This document shows, piece after piece, positions 7,782 to 16,676 of a stretch of 41,830 nucleotides of DNA. Each line of letters starts with the position of its first letter. The first letter of the stretch is position 1. This DNA comes from Sulfurovum sp. (lineage in GTDB: Bacteria > Campylobacterota > Campylobacteria > Campylobacterales > Sulfurovaceae): assembly GCA_027019175.1 (NCBI GenBank), contig JALUXB010000055.1:1-41830 (forward strand), read 5' to 3'. The notes below the pieces were generated by a model, which saw only the letters and a program-made list of their open reading frames with translations, did not search any database and had not been told where the DNA came from. Made by a program: the position numbers and the translations under genes.

Positions 7782-9059
7782 ATGCTTAGATTTGCCCCCT
7801 CGCCTACCCATGACCTGACCATAGATGAGCTACGTGCCGCAATCATAAGCTTCGTTGTCGCCAGGCAGCGTCAGGAGCCTTTCTTGGTGCGCATTGATGA
7901 CCTTGACAAAGCACATGTTATTGAAGGCAAAGATACCGAGATCATGCAGATTCTCGAAAAATTCTCCATTACACACGACCAGCTCTTTCACCTGAGTGAA
8001 CATGCCAATATCCATCTTACCCTCGCACTACAGCTTCTCAAAGAAAAAAAAGCTTTCATTTGTACCTGTACGGCATCTACGCGTGAAGAGACCGAAAATA
8101 CCCCCTGCCGTGCCGGCTGTGCAACTGTTGAAACAGAGACATACACAAACTTAAAAGAGAACGGTACCCCCTTTGTCATTCGTCTCAAAGCACCTCAGAG
8201 CGATGTTACGTTCCATGACATTTACCGGGGTAACATCACTGCAAAGCCCGAAACTCTGACCGATACGGTCATTCTCCATGCTGATGCAACACCCGGTTGC
8301 GACTTTGCCTCTGCCGCCGAAGATATGCTCAACAATATCAGCCTTGTTATCCGTCCGGAAAACAGACTTGAGAGAACGCCGGTTCAGGAGTATATCAAGC
8401 AAGAACTTGGCTACAGTGAAGAGACACGCTATGCTCACTTGTCCACATTGCTCCCCCCAACAGGCGAAGCACATCTTCCTTCACTGAAAATGCTTTTTGA
8501 AGAGGGGTACATCCCTGATGCGATCATCAACTATCTGCTGCTTACAGGCAACCCTAAAGCGCCAAAAGCAGTTTTTACCCTGCCCGAAGCCATAGCGTGG
8601 TTCGAACTTGAAGCACTCTCTTCCAAGCCTGAGCAGTTCGACATGGAAACCCTGCGCTATCTTAACCGTGAACATCTGCTTCACATGGACGACAAACGCC
8701 TCTCGACACTTTTTGGCTTTGCCGATGCAGCCATAGGAAAGCTGGCGAAAGTCTATCTTGAAGCTGAAAAGGCAAGCACTGTCTCGGAACTGGAAACCTA
8801 TATCCGAGCCATCTTTACACCCAAAAACTTCGAATGTGAAGCAGGTGAAGCAATGCGCAGTCTCAGCGAGATCATCTGGAATGCGCCGATGATCGACACA
8901 TATGAAGCCTTCATTGCCCACCTGTGCCGTGAAAGCGGTACAGACAAAGAGACGCTGATACCGGCTCTGAGACTGCTGCTTACCGGTACAGACCGGGGGC
9001 CGGAACTTGAAACACTCTACCCACACATCAAATCTTATCTACTGGAGGTTATCTCATGA
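7782..9059 (+). CDS. Glutamyl-tRNA synthetase paralogue lacking catalytic motifs
   Basis: The 425 residues align along their length with the second GluRS (about 430-440 residues) of Helicobacter and Campylobacter: FAPSPT at 4-9, ARQRQEPFLVRIDD at 27-40, and a C-terminal anticodon-domain end RLLLTG. The active site is gone. HIGN is replaced by TIDE at 13-16. The RGEDH loop is RPENR at 191-195. The PTYNFA substrate pocket reads PGCDFA. Where KKMSKRD should sit (about 226-232) there is only TGEAHLP, with a gap of about six residues. A Cys cluster (94, 96, 109, 113) resembles the zinc knuckle. ATG 7782 is chosen because the ATG at 7778 runs into a stop. The gene overlaps YggT by ATGA. An intact frame with so many motif losses suggests a non-catalytic role, or decay after GlnRS took over tRNA(Gln) charging. 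Confidence 0.88.
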   Translation: MLRFAPSPTHDLTIDELRAAIISFVVARQRQEPFLVRIDDLDKAHVIEGKDTEIMQILEKFSITHDQLFHLSEHANIHLTLALQLLKEKKAFICTCTASTREETENTPCRAGCATVETETYTNLKENGTPFVIRLKAPQSDVTFHDIYRGNITAKPETLTDTVILHADATPGCDFASAAEDMLNNISLVIRPENRLERTPVQEYIKQELGYSEETRYAHLSTLLPPTGEAHLPSLKMLFEEGYIPDAIINYLLLTGNPKAPKAVFTLPEAIAWFELEALSSKPEQFDMETLRYLNREHLLHMDDKRLSTLFGFADAAIGKLAKVYLEAEKASTVSELETYIRAIFTPKNFECEAGEAMRSLSEIIWNAPMIDTYEAFIAHLCRESGTDKETLIPALRLLLTGTDRGPELETLYPHIKSYLLEVIS

Positions 9060-9334
9060 TCGATGCATTCTTTTTTGCACTGCTGCAAATTGTACATACC
9101 GTTATCAACATTTACATCTGGATCGTTATCATTTCAGCACTGCTGAGTTTTGTACGGCCAGACCCCTACAACCCTATTGTCCAGACACTCTACCGCCTTA
9201 CCGAACCGGTTTACGGCTGGATCAGACGCCGTTTTCCCTTTGTAATCATGGGCGGCATCGATCTCTCGCCGCTGGTCATTATTCTGGCATTGCAATTTCT
9301 CGATATTTTCATGATGCGCGCCTTTTTAGGGTAA
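9056..9334 (+). CDS. YggT family membrane protein
   Basis: This 92-residue integral membrane protein has two hydrophobic segments (about 5-30 and 62-88) separated by a polar loop with RPDPYNPIVQTLYRLTEPV, the YggT hallmark. YggT proteins have been linked to osmotic or ion stress and to chloroplast cytochrome b6 assembly (CCB3); the exact function in bacteria is unclear. The ATG overlaps the stop of the preceding gene (ATGA), indicating translational coupling. slt follows after 3 bp. The same YggT-slt order is known downstream of gltX in Campylobacter. Confidence 0.9.
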   Translation: MIDAFFFALLQIVHTVINIYIWIVIISALLSFVRPDPYNPIVQTLYRLTEPVYGWIRRRFPFVIMGGIDLSPLVIILALQFLDIFMMRAFLG

Positions 9335-9337
9335 ACC

Positions 9338-10624
9338 ATGGTCAGAAAAGTCGCCGGTGCACTGCTGCTGTCGCTCAGCCTTCTTGTCAATGCAGCCGAG
9401 GCAAAAACGTTCACCTACACACAGGTGCATAATATGCCAAAAAGTGTGGAAAAAGACTACTATATCTGGCGTTTTCTGAGACAGCGAAGCACCACTGCGG
9501 CTCAGGCACGCAGCATTATCCGTGAAACCAACAGCTTGAATAAAAAGCTGAAAGAGGCATATCGCCGAAAAACCGGCGGCTACCCTGACTTTCACCCTAA
9601 GCCTGTACGCTACCGGGTCAATGATGCCGACAAGTGGAAAAACCGTTCACAGGGGAACTTCGCTTTTAAAAAAGGCATTGCTATGGTACAGCGGAACGAA
9701 CTCCGCCGCGCAGCAGAATACTTTAACGCTGCCTACCGTATTTACGAAGACCGCTGGGAGAAAGACAAAGCGCTCTTCTGGCTCTACCTTGTAACAAAGA
9801 ACAAATACTATCTTCAACAGCTCAAACACAGTTACCATATCAATATGTATACGCTGCTTGCAGCCGATCTCACCCACAGTAAATACCCAAGCACCATTGT
9901 TGTACCCAAAGTGTCCAAAGACAGTGTCTGGGGCATCGATGCGCAGGATCCTATTGCATGGGCAAAGATGAAACGCAAGATATTTGCCGGCAATATCGAC
10001 CTCGATGACCTTGCAGACACCTGCCGTTCGAAAGAGACCATCGGGATGCACACCTATATCAAAGCACGTGCATGCAACTACCGCAAGTCCTACTTCCCCA
10101 TGCCCTACCGTGACCTGATGAAACACTACAGCGTCGAGCGTCAGGCACTCATCTATGCCATTGCACGTCAGGAGAGCCGCTTTGTTCCTGCTGCTATCTC
10201 CCGCTCTTTTGCACTGGGAATGATGCAATTCATGCCCTTTCTCATCGATCATGTCGCCAAACAGAAAGGGGAACGCATCGACTACGATGATATATTCAAT
10301 CCCTATAAAGCCATTGAATATGCCGACTACCATCTGGACTATCTCAACAAATACCTCTATCACCCGCTCTTCATTGCCTACGCCTACAACGGCGGCATCG
10401 GCTTTACCAAACGACTCATCCGTAAAAAAGGCAATTTCAGACCCGGGCGCTTCGAGCCCTATCTTAGTATGGAAAAAATGAAAAATGCCGAAGCGAGAGA
10501 ATACGGCAAAAAAGTTCTCACCAACTACATTGTTTATATGAACCTGCTGGGCAAGCCCATCCGTTTGCTTCCGTTTCTCAAAACCCTTACCGACCCGAGT
10601 ATGACAGACCGCTTCAGAAAGTAG
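9338..10624 (+). CDS. slt: Soluble lytic murein transglycosylase
   Basis: The 428-residue periplasmic enzyme cleaves the glycan strand of peptidoglycan with formation of 1,6-anhydro ends. Residues 1-22 form a signal peptide ending near AEA. A helical superhelix-like region fills the middle. The goose-type lysozyme SLT domain starts near 268 with IYAIARQESRF, whose Glu279 is the predicted catalytic acid. GMMQFMP and the AYNGG motif follow as expected for family 1 transglycosylases. It is shorter than E. coli Slt70, as in other Campylobacterota. It lies third in the gltX-like transcription unit. Confidence 0.94.
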   Translation: MVRKVAGALLLSLSLLVNAAEAKTFTYTQVHNMPKSVEKDYYIWRFLRQRSTTAAQARSIIRETNSLNKKLKEAYRRKTGGYPDFHPKPVRYRVNDADKWKNRSQGNFAFKKGIAMVQRNELRRAAEYFNAAYRIYEDRWEKDKALFWLYLVTKNKYYLQQLKHSYHINMYTLLAADLTHSKYPSTIVVPKVSKDSVWGIDAQDPIAWAKMKRKIFAGNIDLDDLADTCRSKETIGMHTYIKARACNYRKSYFPMPYRDLMKHYSVERQALIYAIARQESRFVPAAISRSFALGMMQFMPFLIDHVAKQKGERIDYDDIFNPYKAIEYADYHLDYLNKYLYHPLFIAYAYNGGIGFTKRLIRKKGNFRPGRFEPYLSMEKMKNAEAREYGKKVLTNYIVYMNLLGKPIRLLPFLKTLTDPSMTDRFRK

Positions 10625-10693
10625 GTCAGATTTTCAGATGCCAAGATGCCTGCTTTTTAAGAAACCGGTATCCCCTGTCATCTCTTTAAAAAG

Positions 10694-11212
10694 CTAAAAT
10701 GCGGTATGGGTAAAGGTATACTTTGCCTTCTTTGCAAAATCGAGTGTTTTCTTCCCATAGGCTTTGCTCTCAAAAATCAGATGGAAGCGCTGTTTAGGTG
10801 TATAGGGGAAAGTGACCAGGAAGAAGTGATTCCATGGGGCTTTGAAAGAGAGCAGTTTCAGACGCGGATCATGCGCTTTAAGCGGCACAATTGCTTTGGG
10901 CGGCATACCGTCAAGTGTCAGGTTGAAGTCATTCAGCTGTGAGTTGTCTACATTCTCATCGACATAAAGACCGACAATGAAGCGTTCGTCGCACGGTTTG
11001 GCATCTTTGGAAGCATTCTGTTCATTCAGATAGGTCGCGGTCAATACGACTTTGGTCAACCCGTCTTCGTACAGCTGTGCTTTTTCTGTCTTGATGAGCT
11101 CAGCATGGTAGTTTTTTTCTTTCTCATACGAACGTTCGAGCTTTGCCTGTTCTTTGGTTGTACAGCCTGCAAGAAGAAGCACAAGCGAGAGTGCCGCCGT
11201 CATTGTCCGCAT
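10694..11212 (-). CDS. Putative lipoprotein (Campylobacterota-conserved position)
   Basis: I start this gene at the ATG at 11210-11212 because AAGGAG lies 5-6 nt upstream. A longer frame reaches 11251 but would spoil the signal peptide. The protein begins MRTMTAALSLVLLLAGC, a clear lipobox with Cys17. A charged helix (about 20-45) and a beta-rich C-terminal part follow. The predicted location is the periplasmic face of a membrane. A lipoprotein gene in opposite orientation between slt and mobB also exists in C. jejuni (Cj0842). The function is unknown. Confidence 0.85.
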   Translation of the reverse strand: MRTMTAALSLVLLLAGCTTKEQAKLERSYEKEKNYHAELIKTEKAQLYEDGLTKVVLTATYLNEQNASKDAKPCDERFIVGLYVDENVDNSQLNDFNLTLDGMPPKAIVPLKAHDPRLKLLSFKAPWNHFFLVTFPYTPKQRFHLIFESKAYGKKTLDFAKKAKYTFTHTAF

Positions 11213-11271
11213 CACTGCTCCTTCTTTTGATTCGTTGAGCGATTTTAACATAGTTTCAATAAAGGTTGATG

Positions 11272-11277
11272 TATAAT
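11272..11277 (+). promoter_or_regulatory. -10 box for mobB-fbp
   Basis: TATAAT lies 29 bp before the GTG start of mobB, in the divergent gap with the lipoprotein gene. Confidence 0.6.
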
Positions 11278-11306
11278 CGCACTACTATTCAACTGAAGGA
11301 AAACGT

Positions 11307-11804
11307 GTGAGAACGAGAGTTGCCATTGCCTTTACAGGCCCCTCCGGAAGCGGAAAAACCACACTGGTGGAAAAAGTCGCCAAAGCGCTGATACAAACAC
11401 GCAAAGTCGCCATTATCAAGAACGATCCCAAAGACAAAGCACACTTCGATGTTGCAGGCAAAGACAGCTATCGCTTCTTCCAGACCGGTGCTGAAGTCGT
11501 TGTAACCTCACCGACACGTACGACCTACTTCTCTCACCGTGAAAAGCGGCTCGATGAGATCGTTGCCATGGTCAGCGACTTTGACATTCTGCTGGTAGAA
11601 GGGCTCAAAACTCTTCCTCTGCCGCGCATTGCCATCTTCAGAGGCAGTATTGACGAAAGTTACTTCCCCTGCTCCGAAGCGATCGCGATAGATAACACCG
11701 TCGACCTTTCTGCCTACACTATCCCTGACAATATCGATATTCTCGACCTAAACGATCTCGATGCTGTTTTACAGTGGATCGACACCAACGCCAAAGCCAT
11801 ATAA
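11307..11804 (+). CDS. mobB: Molybdopterin-guanine dinucleotide biosynthesis protein B
   Basis: The 165-residue P-loop GTPase has GPSGSGKT (Walker A, about 11-18), an IIKNDPKDKAHFDVAGKDSYRF segment matching the MobB 'H..H...D..GKDS.R....GA' signature, and LLVEGLK near 95. MobB is thought to help MobA or target enzymes load GTP when molybdenum cofactor is converted to its MGD form. The start is GTG at 11307, set by GAAGGA 6 nt upstream. fbp begins 9 bp after the stop. The pairing of mobB with fbp is shared with Campylobacter and seems historical rather than functional. Confidence 0.93.
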   Translation: MRTRVAIAFTGPSGSGKTTLVEKVAKALIQTRKVAIIKNDPKDKAHFDVAGKDSYRFFQTGAEVVVTSPTRTTYFSHREKRLDEIVAMVSDFDILLVEGLKTLPLPRIAIFRGSIDESYFPCSEAIAIDNTVDLSAYTIPDNIDILDLNDLDAVLQWIDTNAKAI

Positions 11805-11813
11805 AGGATACCC

Positions 11814-12668
11814 ATGCATACCATTTTTGAAACCATTGAACAGTGCGCATTTAAAATCGACAACGCGATCAAAACCGAAGATCTCGGCTACTGTGATACT
11901 GAAAACTCTTCCGGAGAAGACCAGCTCAAACTTGATGTCAAGAGTGACTATATCATTGAAGAGGCGTTTAAAAACGTTCCGCTTGTCAAGTCACTGGTAA
12001 GTGAAGAGAAAGAGGGGGAACTGCTGCTGCATGAAGCTGGCAAGTACACTATCTGCTACGATCCGCTGGATGGTTCAAGCCTTGCGGATGTCAACCTTTC
12101 GGTAGGCTCTATTTTCGGCATCTATGAAGGTGAACTGAAAGGTGAAAACCTTGTAGCCTCCGCCTACGTTGTCTACGGGCCGCGTATTGAAATTGTACGT
12201 ACCGTCAAAGGTGAACGTCCTATGCATTACCGTGCGCAAGAGGGATACTTCAACCTTGTCTGCAAAGAACTTGTACTGAACGAGAAAGGCAAACTCAATG
12301 CCCCTGGCGGCACACAGCAGAACTGGTGCGACTACCACAAGCGTTTTGTTGACGATCTCTTTGCGGAGGGGTACCGTTTGCGCTACTCCGGCGGTATGGT
12401 ACCCGATCTGCACCAGATTCTTCTCAAAGGCGGCGGCATCTTCTCCTACCCGGGTACTTCGGACAAACCGCACGGAAAACTGCGCCAGCTCTTTGAAGTG
12501 ATCCCTTTTGCCTTCATTTATGAGCAGGCGGGCGGACAGGCGATCAATGACAAAGGAAAACGCCTGATGGAGCTTGTCCCCTCCCATCCGCATGATACCA
12601 GCCCCTGCTTTTTCGGTTCCAACTACGAAATTGAAAAACTTAAAGCGGCGTACGGAGTGACTGCCTGA
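11814..12668 (+). CDS. fbp: Fructose-1,6-bisphosphatase class I
   Basis: The 284-residue enzyme hydrolyses fructose-1,6-bisphosphate to fructose-6-phosphate, the gluconeogenic step. The metal-binding motif DPLDGSS lies at 83-89, preceded by EEKEGE (metal-site glutamates), and [13 protein letters not shown] is the substrate-site segment. At 284 residues it is shorter than the roughly 330-residue E. coli enzyme but typical of the epsilon group. It is consistent with an autotrophic or acetate-based lifestyle, together with acs. The last base of its TGA is the first base of the next ATG. Confidence 0.95.
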   Translation: MHTIFETIEQCAFKIDNAIKTEDLGYCDTENSSGEDQLKLDVKSDYIIEEAFKNVPLVKSLVSEEKEGELLLHEAGKYTICYDPLDGSSLADVNLSVGSIFGIYEGELKGENLVASAYVVYGPRIEIVRTVKGERPMHYRAQEGYFNLVCKELVLNEKGKLNAPGGTQQNWCDYHKRFVDDLFAEGYRLRYSGGMVPDLHQILLKGGGIFSYPGTSDKPHGKLRQLFEVIPFAFIYEQAGGQAINDKGKRLMELVPSHPHDTSPCFFGSNYEIEKLKAAYGVTA

Positions 12669-12865
12669 TGGCTGAAGCAGTGCTCGATGAGTGGGAGATC
12701 GCCCTTCGGGTCAAAACCGAAGAGTTGAAAAAATGTCAGCAGGAAAAAAACGTAACAAGCTGTACACAGTGTGAGAAACTGCTTTTGTGTGAACTGCGTG
12801 ATGCCTATGTCAAAGCCGTCTACGACAGCATGAACAAAGGAACGGGTGGCGGATTCGAATTCTGA
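12668..12865 (+). CDS. Small Cys-containing protein coupled to fbp
   Basis: The 65 residues are acidic and helical at the start, then contain CQQ...CTQCEKLLLC, four cysteines that could bind a metal, followed by a helix and a Gly-rich tail GTGGGFEF. The ATG shares its A with the fbp stop codon, so translation is coupled. A short gene sits at the same place in C. jejuni (Cj0839c). The function is unknown. The gene ends 1 bp before the convergent gene's stop, leaving no room for a separate terminator. Confidence 0.8.
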   Translation: MAEAVLDEWEIALRVKTEELKKCQQEKNVTSCTQCEKLLLCELRDAYVKAVYDSMNKGTGGGFEF

Positions 12866-12866
12866 T

Positions 12867-13262
12867 TCACTCCACTTCAAAGGGCTTGAAGTAGACACGC
12901 ACCTTGCTGAGTGAAGCCATGATGCTCTGACGCACAGGATCCCACTTAATGAAACCTTTCTGTTTACGGTTTGCCGTATAGCCGCTGCGCTCGAGTTCCA
13001 CTTCGACAACGGTTTCTGCCAACGATTCCATTACCTCTTTGCTGATATAAAAATTATTTTTGTAGTCTTTGATCTTGTAGTACTCTTTACCCTGATAATT
13101 GTAGATCTTTTTGTCAGAAAGATAGCGCCGCAGCGCCTCTTTGCTTTTCTGTTCCTGACGTCTGCGCTCATGCAGCTTCGCCATGATCTTCTTCTTTTCG
13201 TCCGGGCTGAAACGCTTTTCATTTTCAGAAGCGTTCTCTTCCTGTAATTCAAACATCATCAA
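12867..13262 (-). CDS. Conserved hypothetical basic protein
   Basis: The 131-residue soluble protein has a long charged helix at the start (about 8-50, rich in Lys, Arg, Glu). A compact part follows: YNYQGKEYYKIKDYKNNFYISKEVMESL, then a beta-like region ending in VRVYFKPFEVE. Three ATG codons lie in tandem at 13254-13262; GAAAGGGA upstream does not decide between them. It is downstream of, and probably cotranscribed with, the GIY-YIG gene. No function can be assigned. Confidence 0.7.
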   Translation of the reverse strand: MMMFELQEENASENEKRFSPDEKKKIMAKLHERRRQEQKSKEALRRYLSDKKIYNYQGKEYYKIKDYKNNFYISKEVMESLAETVVEVELERSGYTANRKQKGFIKWDPVRQSIMASLSKVRVYFKPFEVE

Positions 13263-13285
13263 TCCCTTTCATATTTTCAAATATA

Positions 13286-13534
13286 TTATAGACTCTCTTC
13301 GATTAACCGAAGCTTTTGTGTACGGCTCATCTTTTTTATGGCATGTTCACGCCTTGAAGCACTGCTTCTGTCTTCACACACTTCACTGTAACACAGTTTT
13401 ACAGGACGTCGTGTACGGGTATATTTGGCTCCTTTTCCCGAGCTGTTATGCTCTTCGATGCGCCGTGCAAGGTCGGTAGTAATGCCTGTATAAAGCGTGC
13501 CGTCGGCACATTCAAGGATGTAAAGATAATACAT
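13286..13534 (-). CDS. GIY-YIG nuclease superfamily protein (UPF0213/YhbQ type)
   Basis: The 82-residue protein is a stand-alone GIY-YIG domain. YYLYILECADGTLYTGITTD contains the two beta-strand tyrosine motifs. ARRIEEHN carries the catalytic Arg, and a conserved Glu follows in SASRREHAIKKMSR. Proteins of this UPF0213 group are presumed DNA nucleases, and YhbQ-like members cut branched or modified DNA in vitro. Nothing nearby suggests a specific partner. Confidence 0.9.
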   Translation of the reverse strand: MYYLYILECADGTLYTGITTDLARRIEEHNSSGKGAKYTRTRRPVKLCYSEVCEDRSSASRREHAIKKMSRTQKLRLIEESL

Positions 13535-13569
13535 ACCGTTAGTTTACCCGCTCCACAGCACTTTTTGGC

Positions 13570-13575
13570 TAAAAT
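13570..13575 (+). promoter_or_regulatory. Probable -10 box for metG
   Basis: GGCTAAAAT contains TAAAAT, 5 of 6 to consensus, 41 bp before the metG ATG. AAGGAA forms the ribosome binding site. Confidence 0.4.
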
Positions 13576-13616
13576 ATCCATTATTAATAAGCTCATTTGT
13601 TTAAGGAACCCCATAC

Positions 13617-15566
13617 ATGTCATCTTGTCACAAAGCCTACATCACCACCCCCATCTATTATGTTAACGATATCGCCCACATCGGCCATGCCTATACAACG
13701 ATCATTGCCGATACACTGGCACGCTACTCCCGCATGAGCGGTTTGGATACATTCTTTCTGACCGGTACTGACGAACACGGCCAAAAGATCGAGGAATCTG
13801 CCAAAGCACGCGGTAAAAGCCCGCAGGAGTATGCGGATGAAATCTCCGCAACATTCAAAAACCTCTGGGACGACTTCGGCATCAGCTACGACAAGTTCAT
13901 CAGAACGACCGATGAAGACCATATGAAAGGGGTACAGAAAGCCTTTAAAGTCATGTATGACAACGGTGACATCTACAAAGATGTCTATAAAGGGCACTAC
14001 TGTATCTCCTGTGAGACATTCTTCCCCGAAATTCAGCTCGTCGACGGTGAGTTCTGCCCCGAATGCGGCAAGCCTACTACAGTTGTAGAAGAGGAGAGCT
14101 ACTTCTTCAAACTCTCCAAATATCAAGACAAACTGCTGGAGTGGTACGATGCACACCCCGAGTGTATTTTGCCGAGAAGCAAGCGAAACGAAGTGATCCG
14201 TTTTGTGGAAGGAGGACTTGAAGACCTCTCCATTACCCGTACCAGTTTCGACTGGGGCGTGAAGCTCCCCGAAGAACTCAACGACCCCAAGCATGTCATG
14301 TATGTGTGGCTCGATGCCCTGATGAACTACGTTACCGCCCTTGGCTATGGCACAGATGAAGCCAAGATGGACTTCTGGCCTGCACGTGTCCACCTTATTG
14401 GCAAGGACATTCTGCGTTTCCATGCCATCTACTGGCCGGCCTTCCTGATGAGCCTCGGCCTTGAACTGCCAAAACACATCGCCGCGCACGGCTGGTGGAC
14501 AAGAGACGGTGAGAAGATGAGCAAATCCAAAGGCAATGTTATCAACCCAAAAGAAGTGGCAGACGCCTACGGACTGGACAATTTCCGCTACTTTATGCTC
14601 AGAGAAGTCCCTTTCGGCGGTGACGGCGATTTCAGCCAGAAAGCGCTCATTGACCGTATCAACTCCGACCTTGGAAACGACCTTGGGAACCTGCTCAACC
14701 GTCTCATCGGTATGAGCGGCAAATACTTCGAAGGACGTGTCGATGCATCAGACACACCAAAGTACTACCAACAGGAACTCGACGAAGTCGAAGCCTCTCT
14801 GGAGAAACTCGAGCCTCTGCTGTTCGAGATGCAGATCCACCGCTACCTCGAAGAACTCTGGCGTCCGCTGACAGTTGCGAACAAAGCCATCGACAAGTAC
14901 CAGCCATGGACGCTCATGAAAGAAGGCAAAGAGGAGGAGGCAATGGCACTCAATGGACTTATTGCCACCATTCTGGCAAAAGTTGCCATTATGCTTTACC
15001 CTGTCATGCCGCAGGTATGCCCCAAGATCGCTACAGCACTGGGCTTTACCATCGACAATGCAAGCTGGCAGAGGCTTATTAAAGAGAAAAAGCTCATCGA
15101 AGCCTTTACCATTGAAAAAGTTCCGCCACTCTTCCCACGTATCGAAGAGCCTCTGCTCGAGCAGGAAAAACCGGCTGAGACAAAAAAGGAAGCTCCAAAG
15201 GCGCCTGCAAAAAAAGAAGAAAAAAAAGAAGAAGGTGTTGCACTGATCGGCATCGACCAGTTCTTCCAGACTTCCCTAAAAGTCGGTACTGTCGTCAAAG
15301 CCGAAGAGGTACCAAAAAGCAAAAAACTGCTCCTGCTTCAGGTCGACCTTGGCGAAGAGAAGCCGCGACAGATCGTTGCGGGGATCAAAGAGTGGTACAG
15401 CGCTGAAGATATGCTGGACACACAGGTGTGTGTCGTCGCCAACCTCAAACCTGCCAAACTGATGGGTTACACAAGCGAAGGTATGCTGCTGGCAGCCAAA
15501 GACGAGGACGGTCTGTGTATGATCCGTCCCGAAAAGCCCAAAAAACCCGGCACACCGATAGGATAA
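13617..15566 (+). CDS. metG: Methionyl-tRNA synthetase
   Basis: The 649-residue class I synthetase charges tRNA(Met). HIGH is at 21-24, a single CXXC...CXXC zinc knuckle uses Cys129, 132, 147 and 150, and KMSKS is at 300-304. After the anticodon-binding helical domain a Lys/Glu/Pro-rich linker (about 510-540) leads to a C-terminal EMAP/Trbp111-like tRNA-binding domain (about 545-649: GIDQFF...VGTVVKAE...GYTSEGML) that supports dimerisation and tRNA binding. The next gene starts 2 bp after the stop. Confidence 0.97.
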   Translation: MSSCHKAYITTPIYYVNDIAHIGHAYTTIIADTLARYSRMSGLDTFFLTGTDEHGQKIEESAKARGKSPQEYADEISATFKNLWDDFGISYDKFIRTTDEDHMKGVQKAFKVMYDNGDIYKDVYKGHYCISCETFFPEIQLVDGEFCPECGKPTTVVEEESYFFKLSKYQDKLLEWYDAHPECILPRSKRNEVIRFVEGGLEDLSITRTSFDWGVKLPEELNDPKHVMYVWLDALMNYVTALGYGTDEAKMDFWPARVHLIGKDILRFHAIYWPAFLMSLGLELPKHIAAHGWWTRDGEKMSKSKGNVINPKEVADAYGLDNFRYFMLREVPFGGDGDFSQKALIDRINSDLGNDLGNLLNRLIGMSGKYFEGRVDASDTPKYYQQELDEVEASLEKLEPLLFEMQIHRYLEELWRPLTVANKAIDKYQPWTLMKEGKEEEAMALNGLIATILAKVAIMLYPVMPQVCPKIATALGFTIDNASWQRLIKEKKLIEAFTIEKVPPLFPRIEEPLLEQEKPAETKKEAPKAPAKKEEKKEEGVALIGIDQFFQTSLKVGTVVKAEEVPKSKKLLLLQVDLGEEKPRQIVAGIKEWYSAEDMLDTQVCVVANLKPAKLMGYTSEGMLLAAKDEDGLCMIRPEKPKKPGTPIG

Positions 15567-15568
15567 GA

Positions 15569-16549
15569 ATGAAAATAGAAGATATCGTAAATCTCACAGA
15601 GGGCACCCTCTCCAACACACCACAGGTACAGGCCATAGAAGGCGCAACCGTATACCCGTCAAAGGTAGACCACGGCGACCTTTTCTTCTCCTCATCGCAG
15701 GAGGAGATAGACAAAGCTGTTGCCAACGGTGCCTACGCCATCGTATACGACAATGATGACATTGTCAGAAATGATGACGAGATCGCATGGATCAAAGTCT
15801 CCGATGTACAACTGGCGGCCTTCAAACTGCTGCGCTATGTCATCATCCAGAAAGAAGCAAAGTTCTTTTGGCTGCTTGAACATGAGATGAGCTTTCTGAA
15901 AATGATCCTTACCCACAAGGGCAACATCGCATTCATCGCTGATGACTGGCGCAAGGCTTTCGAGCAGATCCTCAACTCCGATGACATCCTCTTTGTCGGC
16001 AGTAACAAGGAATTGATGCAGATGATCAAACCGGATGTTCCGCGACTCAACAAAGAGGTCGAGGGATATGCCATATCAGACACCCTCTTCCGCACTACCT
16101 TCAAGGTAGACGGATTTGTCTATCAGGAAAAAGAGATGGCACCATTCCACCTGGAATATCTGCTGCGTGTGGTCGACTTTTGTAAACAGAATGATCTTCC
16201 CTACTCGGTCGACCGCATCCGCTACACCAAACACTTCATTCCGGTCTTCATCGACCACAAACTCAACTCTACCAAGTCGAGCATGAGTGACAAAGTCGCT
16301 ATTTTTGTCGACAACCTGCCCGACATCGAAAAAGCACGCGAGTATGTTAAACGTTCCAATATGTGGGTCAAGAGTATTGTCCTCACACCGCCAAAAACCA
16401 AAGTGCCGGGCATCGATCACCCACACTGGTTCGAAACCGAGGAAGAGGTACGTGAACTGCTCAAGAGCATGCACTTCAACTATGCCTTCATCTACAATGC
16501 CGACCGTTCCATCCTCAACACCATCAAGGAAGAGTACAGCCTCTTTTAA
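15569..16549 (+). CDS. Mur ligase N-terminal-domain-like protein
   Basis: The start is ATG 15569, directly after metG; an upstream extension lies inside metG and is not credible. The 326 residues begin MKIEDIVNLTEGTLSNTPQ, then GATVYPSKVDHGDLFFS and AIVYDNDD, which resembles the N-terminal substrate-binding domain of MurF/MurE. The ATP-binding GKT loop and ligase core are absent, so it cannot be a full ligase. Campylobacterota have a similar gene beside metG, sometimes labelled a peptidoglycan synthetase fragment. A role in cell-wall precursor binding is conceivable but unproven. Confidence 0.75.
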   Translation: MKIEDIVNLTEGTLSNTPQVQAIEGATVYPSKVDHGDLFFSSSQEEIDKAVANGAYAIVYDNDDIVRNDDEIAWIKVSDVQLAAFKLLRYVIIQKEAKFFWLLEHEMSFLKMILTHKGNIAFIADDWRKAFEQILNSDDILFVGSNKELMQMIKPDVPRLNKEVEGYAISDTLFRTTFKVDGFVYQEKEMAPFHLEYLLRVVDFCKQNDLPYSVDRIRYTKHFIPVFIDHKLNSTKSSMSDKVAIFVDNLPDIEKAREYVKRSNMWVKSIVLTPPKTKVPGIDHPHWFETEEEVRELLKSMHFNYAFIYNADRSILNTIKEEYSLF

Positions 16550-16569
16550 TTGCCGATCCTCATGTGACC

Positions 16570-16606
16570 CGTCATCATCAAAATTCCTGCATTCGCAGGA
16601 ATGACG
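16570..16606. repeat. Extragenic palindrome of the ATTCCTGC...GCAGGAAT type
   Basis: ATTCCTGC, loop ATTC, GCAGGAAT form a perfect 8-bp stem (16583-16602). An outer CGTCAT (16570-16575) faces ATGACG (16601-16606). It resembles the widespread 'CGTCATTCCTGC...GCAGGAATGACG' mobile palindromes (MITE/REP-like), here with a few extra bases on the left arm. It may also act as a transcription pause after the Mur-like gene. Confidence 0.65.
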
Positions 16607-16676
16607 AAAAACTATACACTTCCCATTTTAAACCAATTATGCCATACTACAGACAGAGAATAAAAGAGGAAAAAAC

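Noticed and set aside
13620-14489. 289-codon minus-strand open frame opposite metG
   Set aside because: It lies entirely within the metG coding region (HIGH and zinc knuckle side), has no start signal and no recognisable domain.
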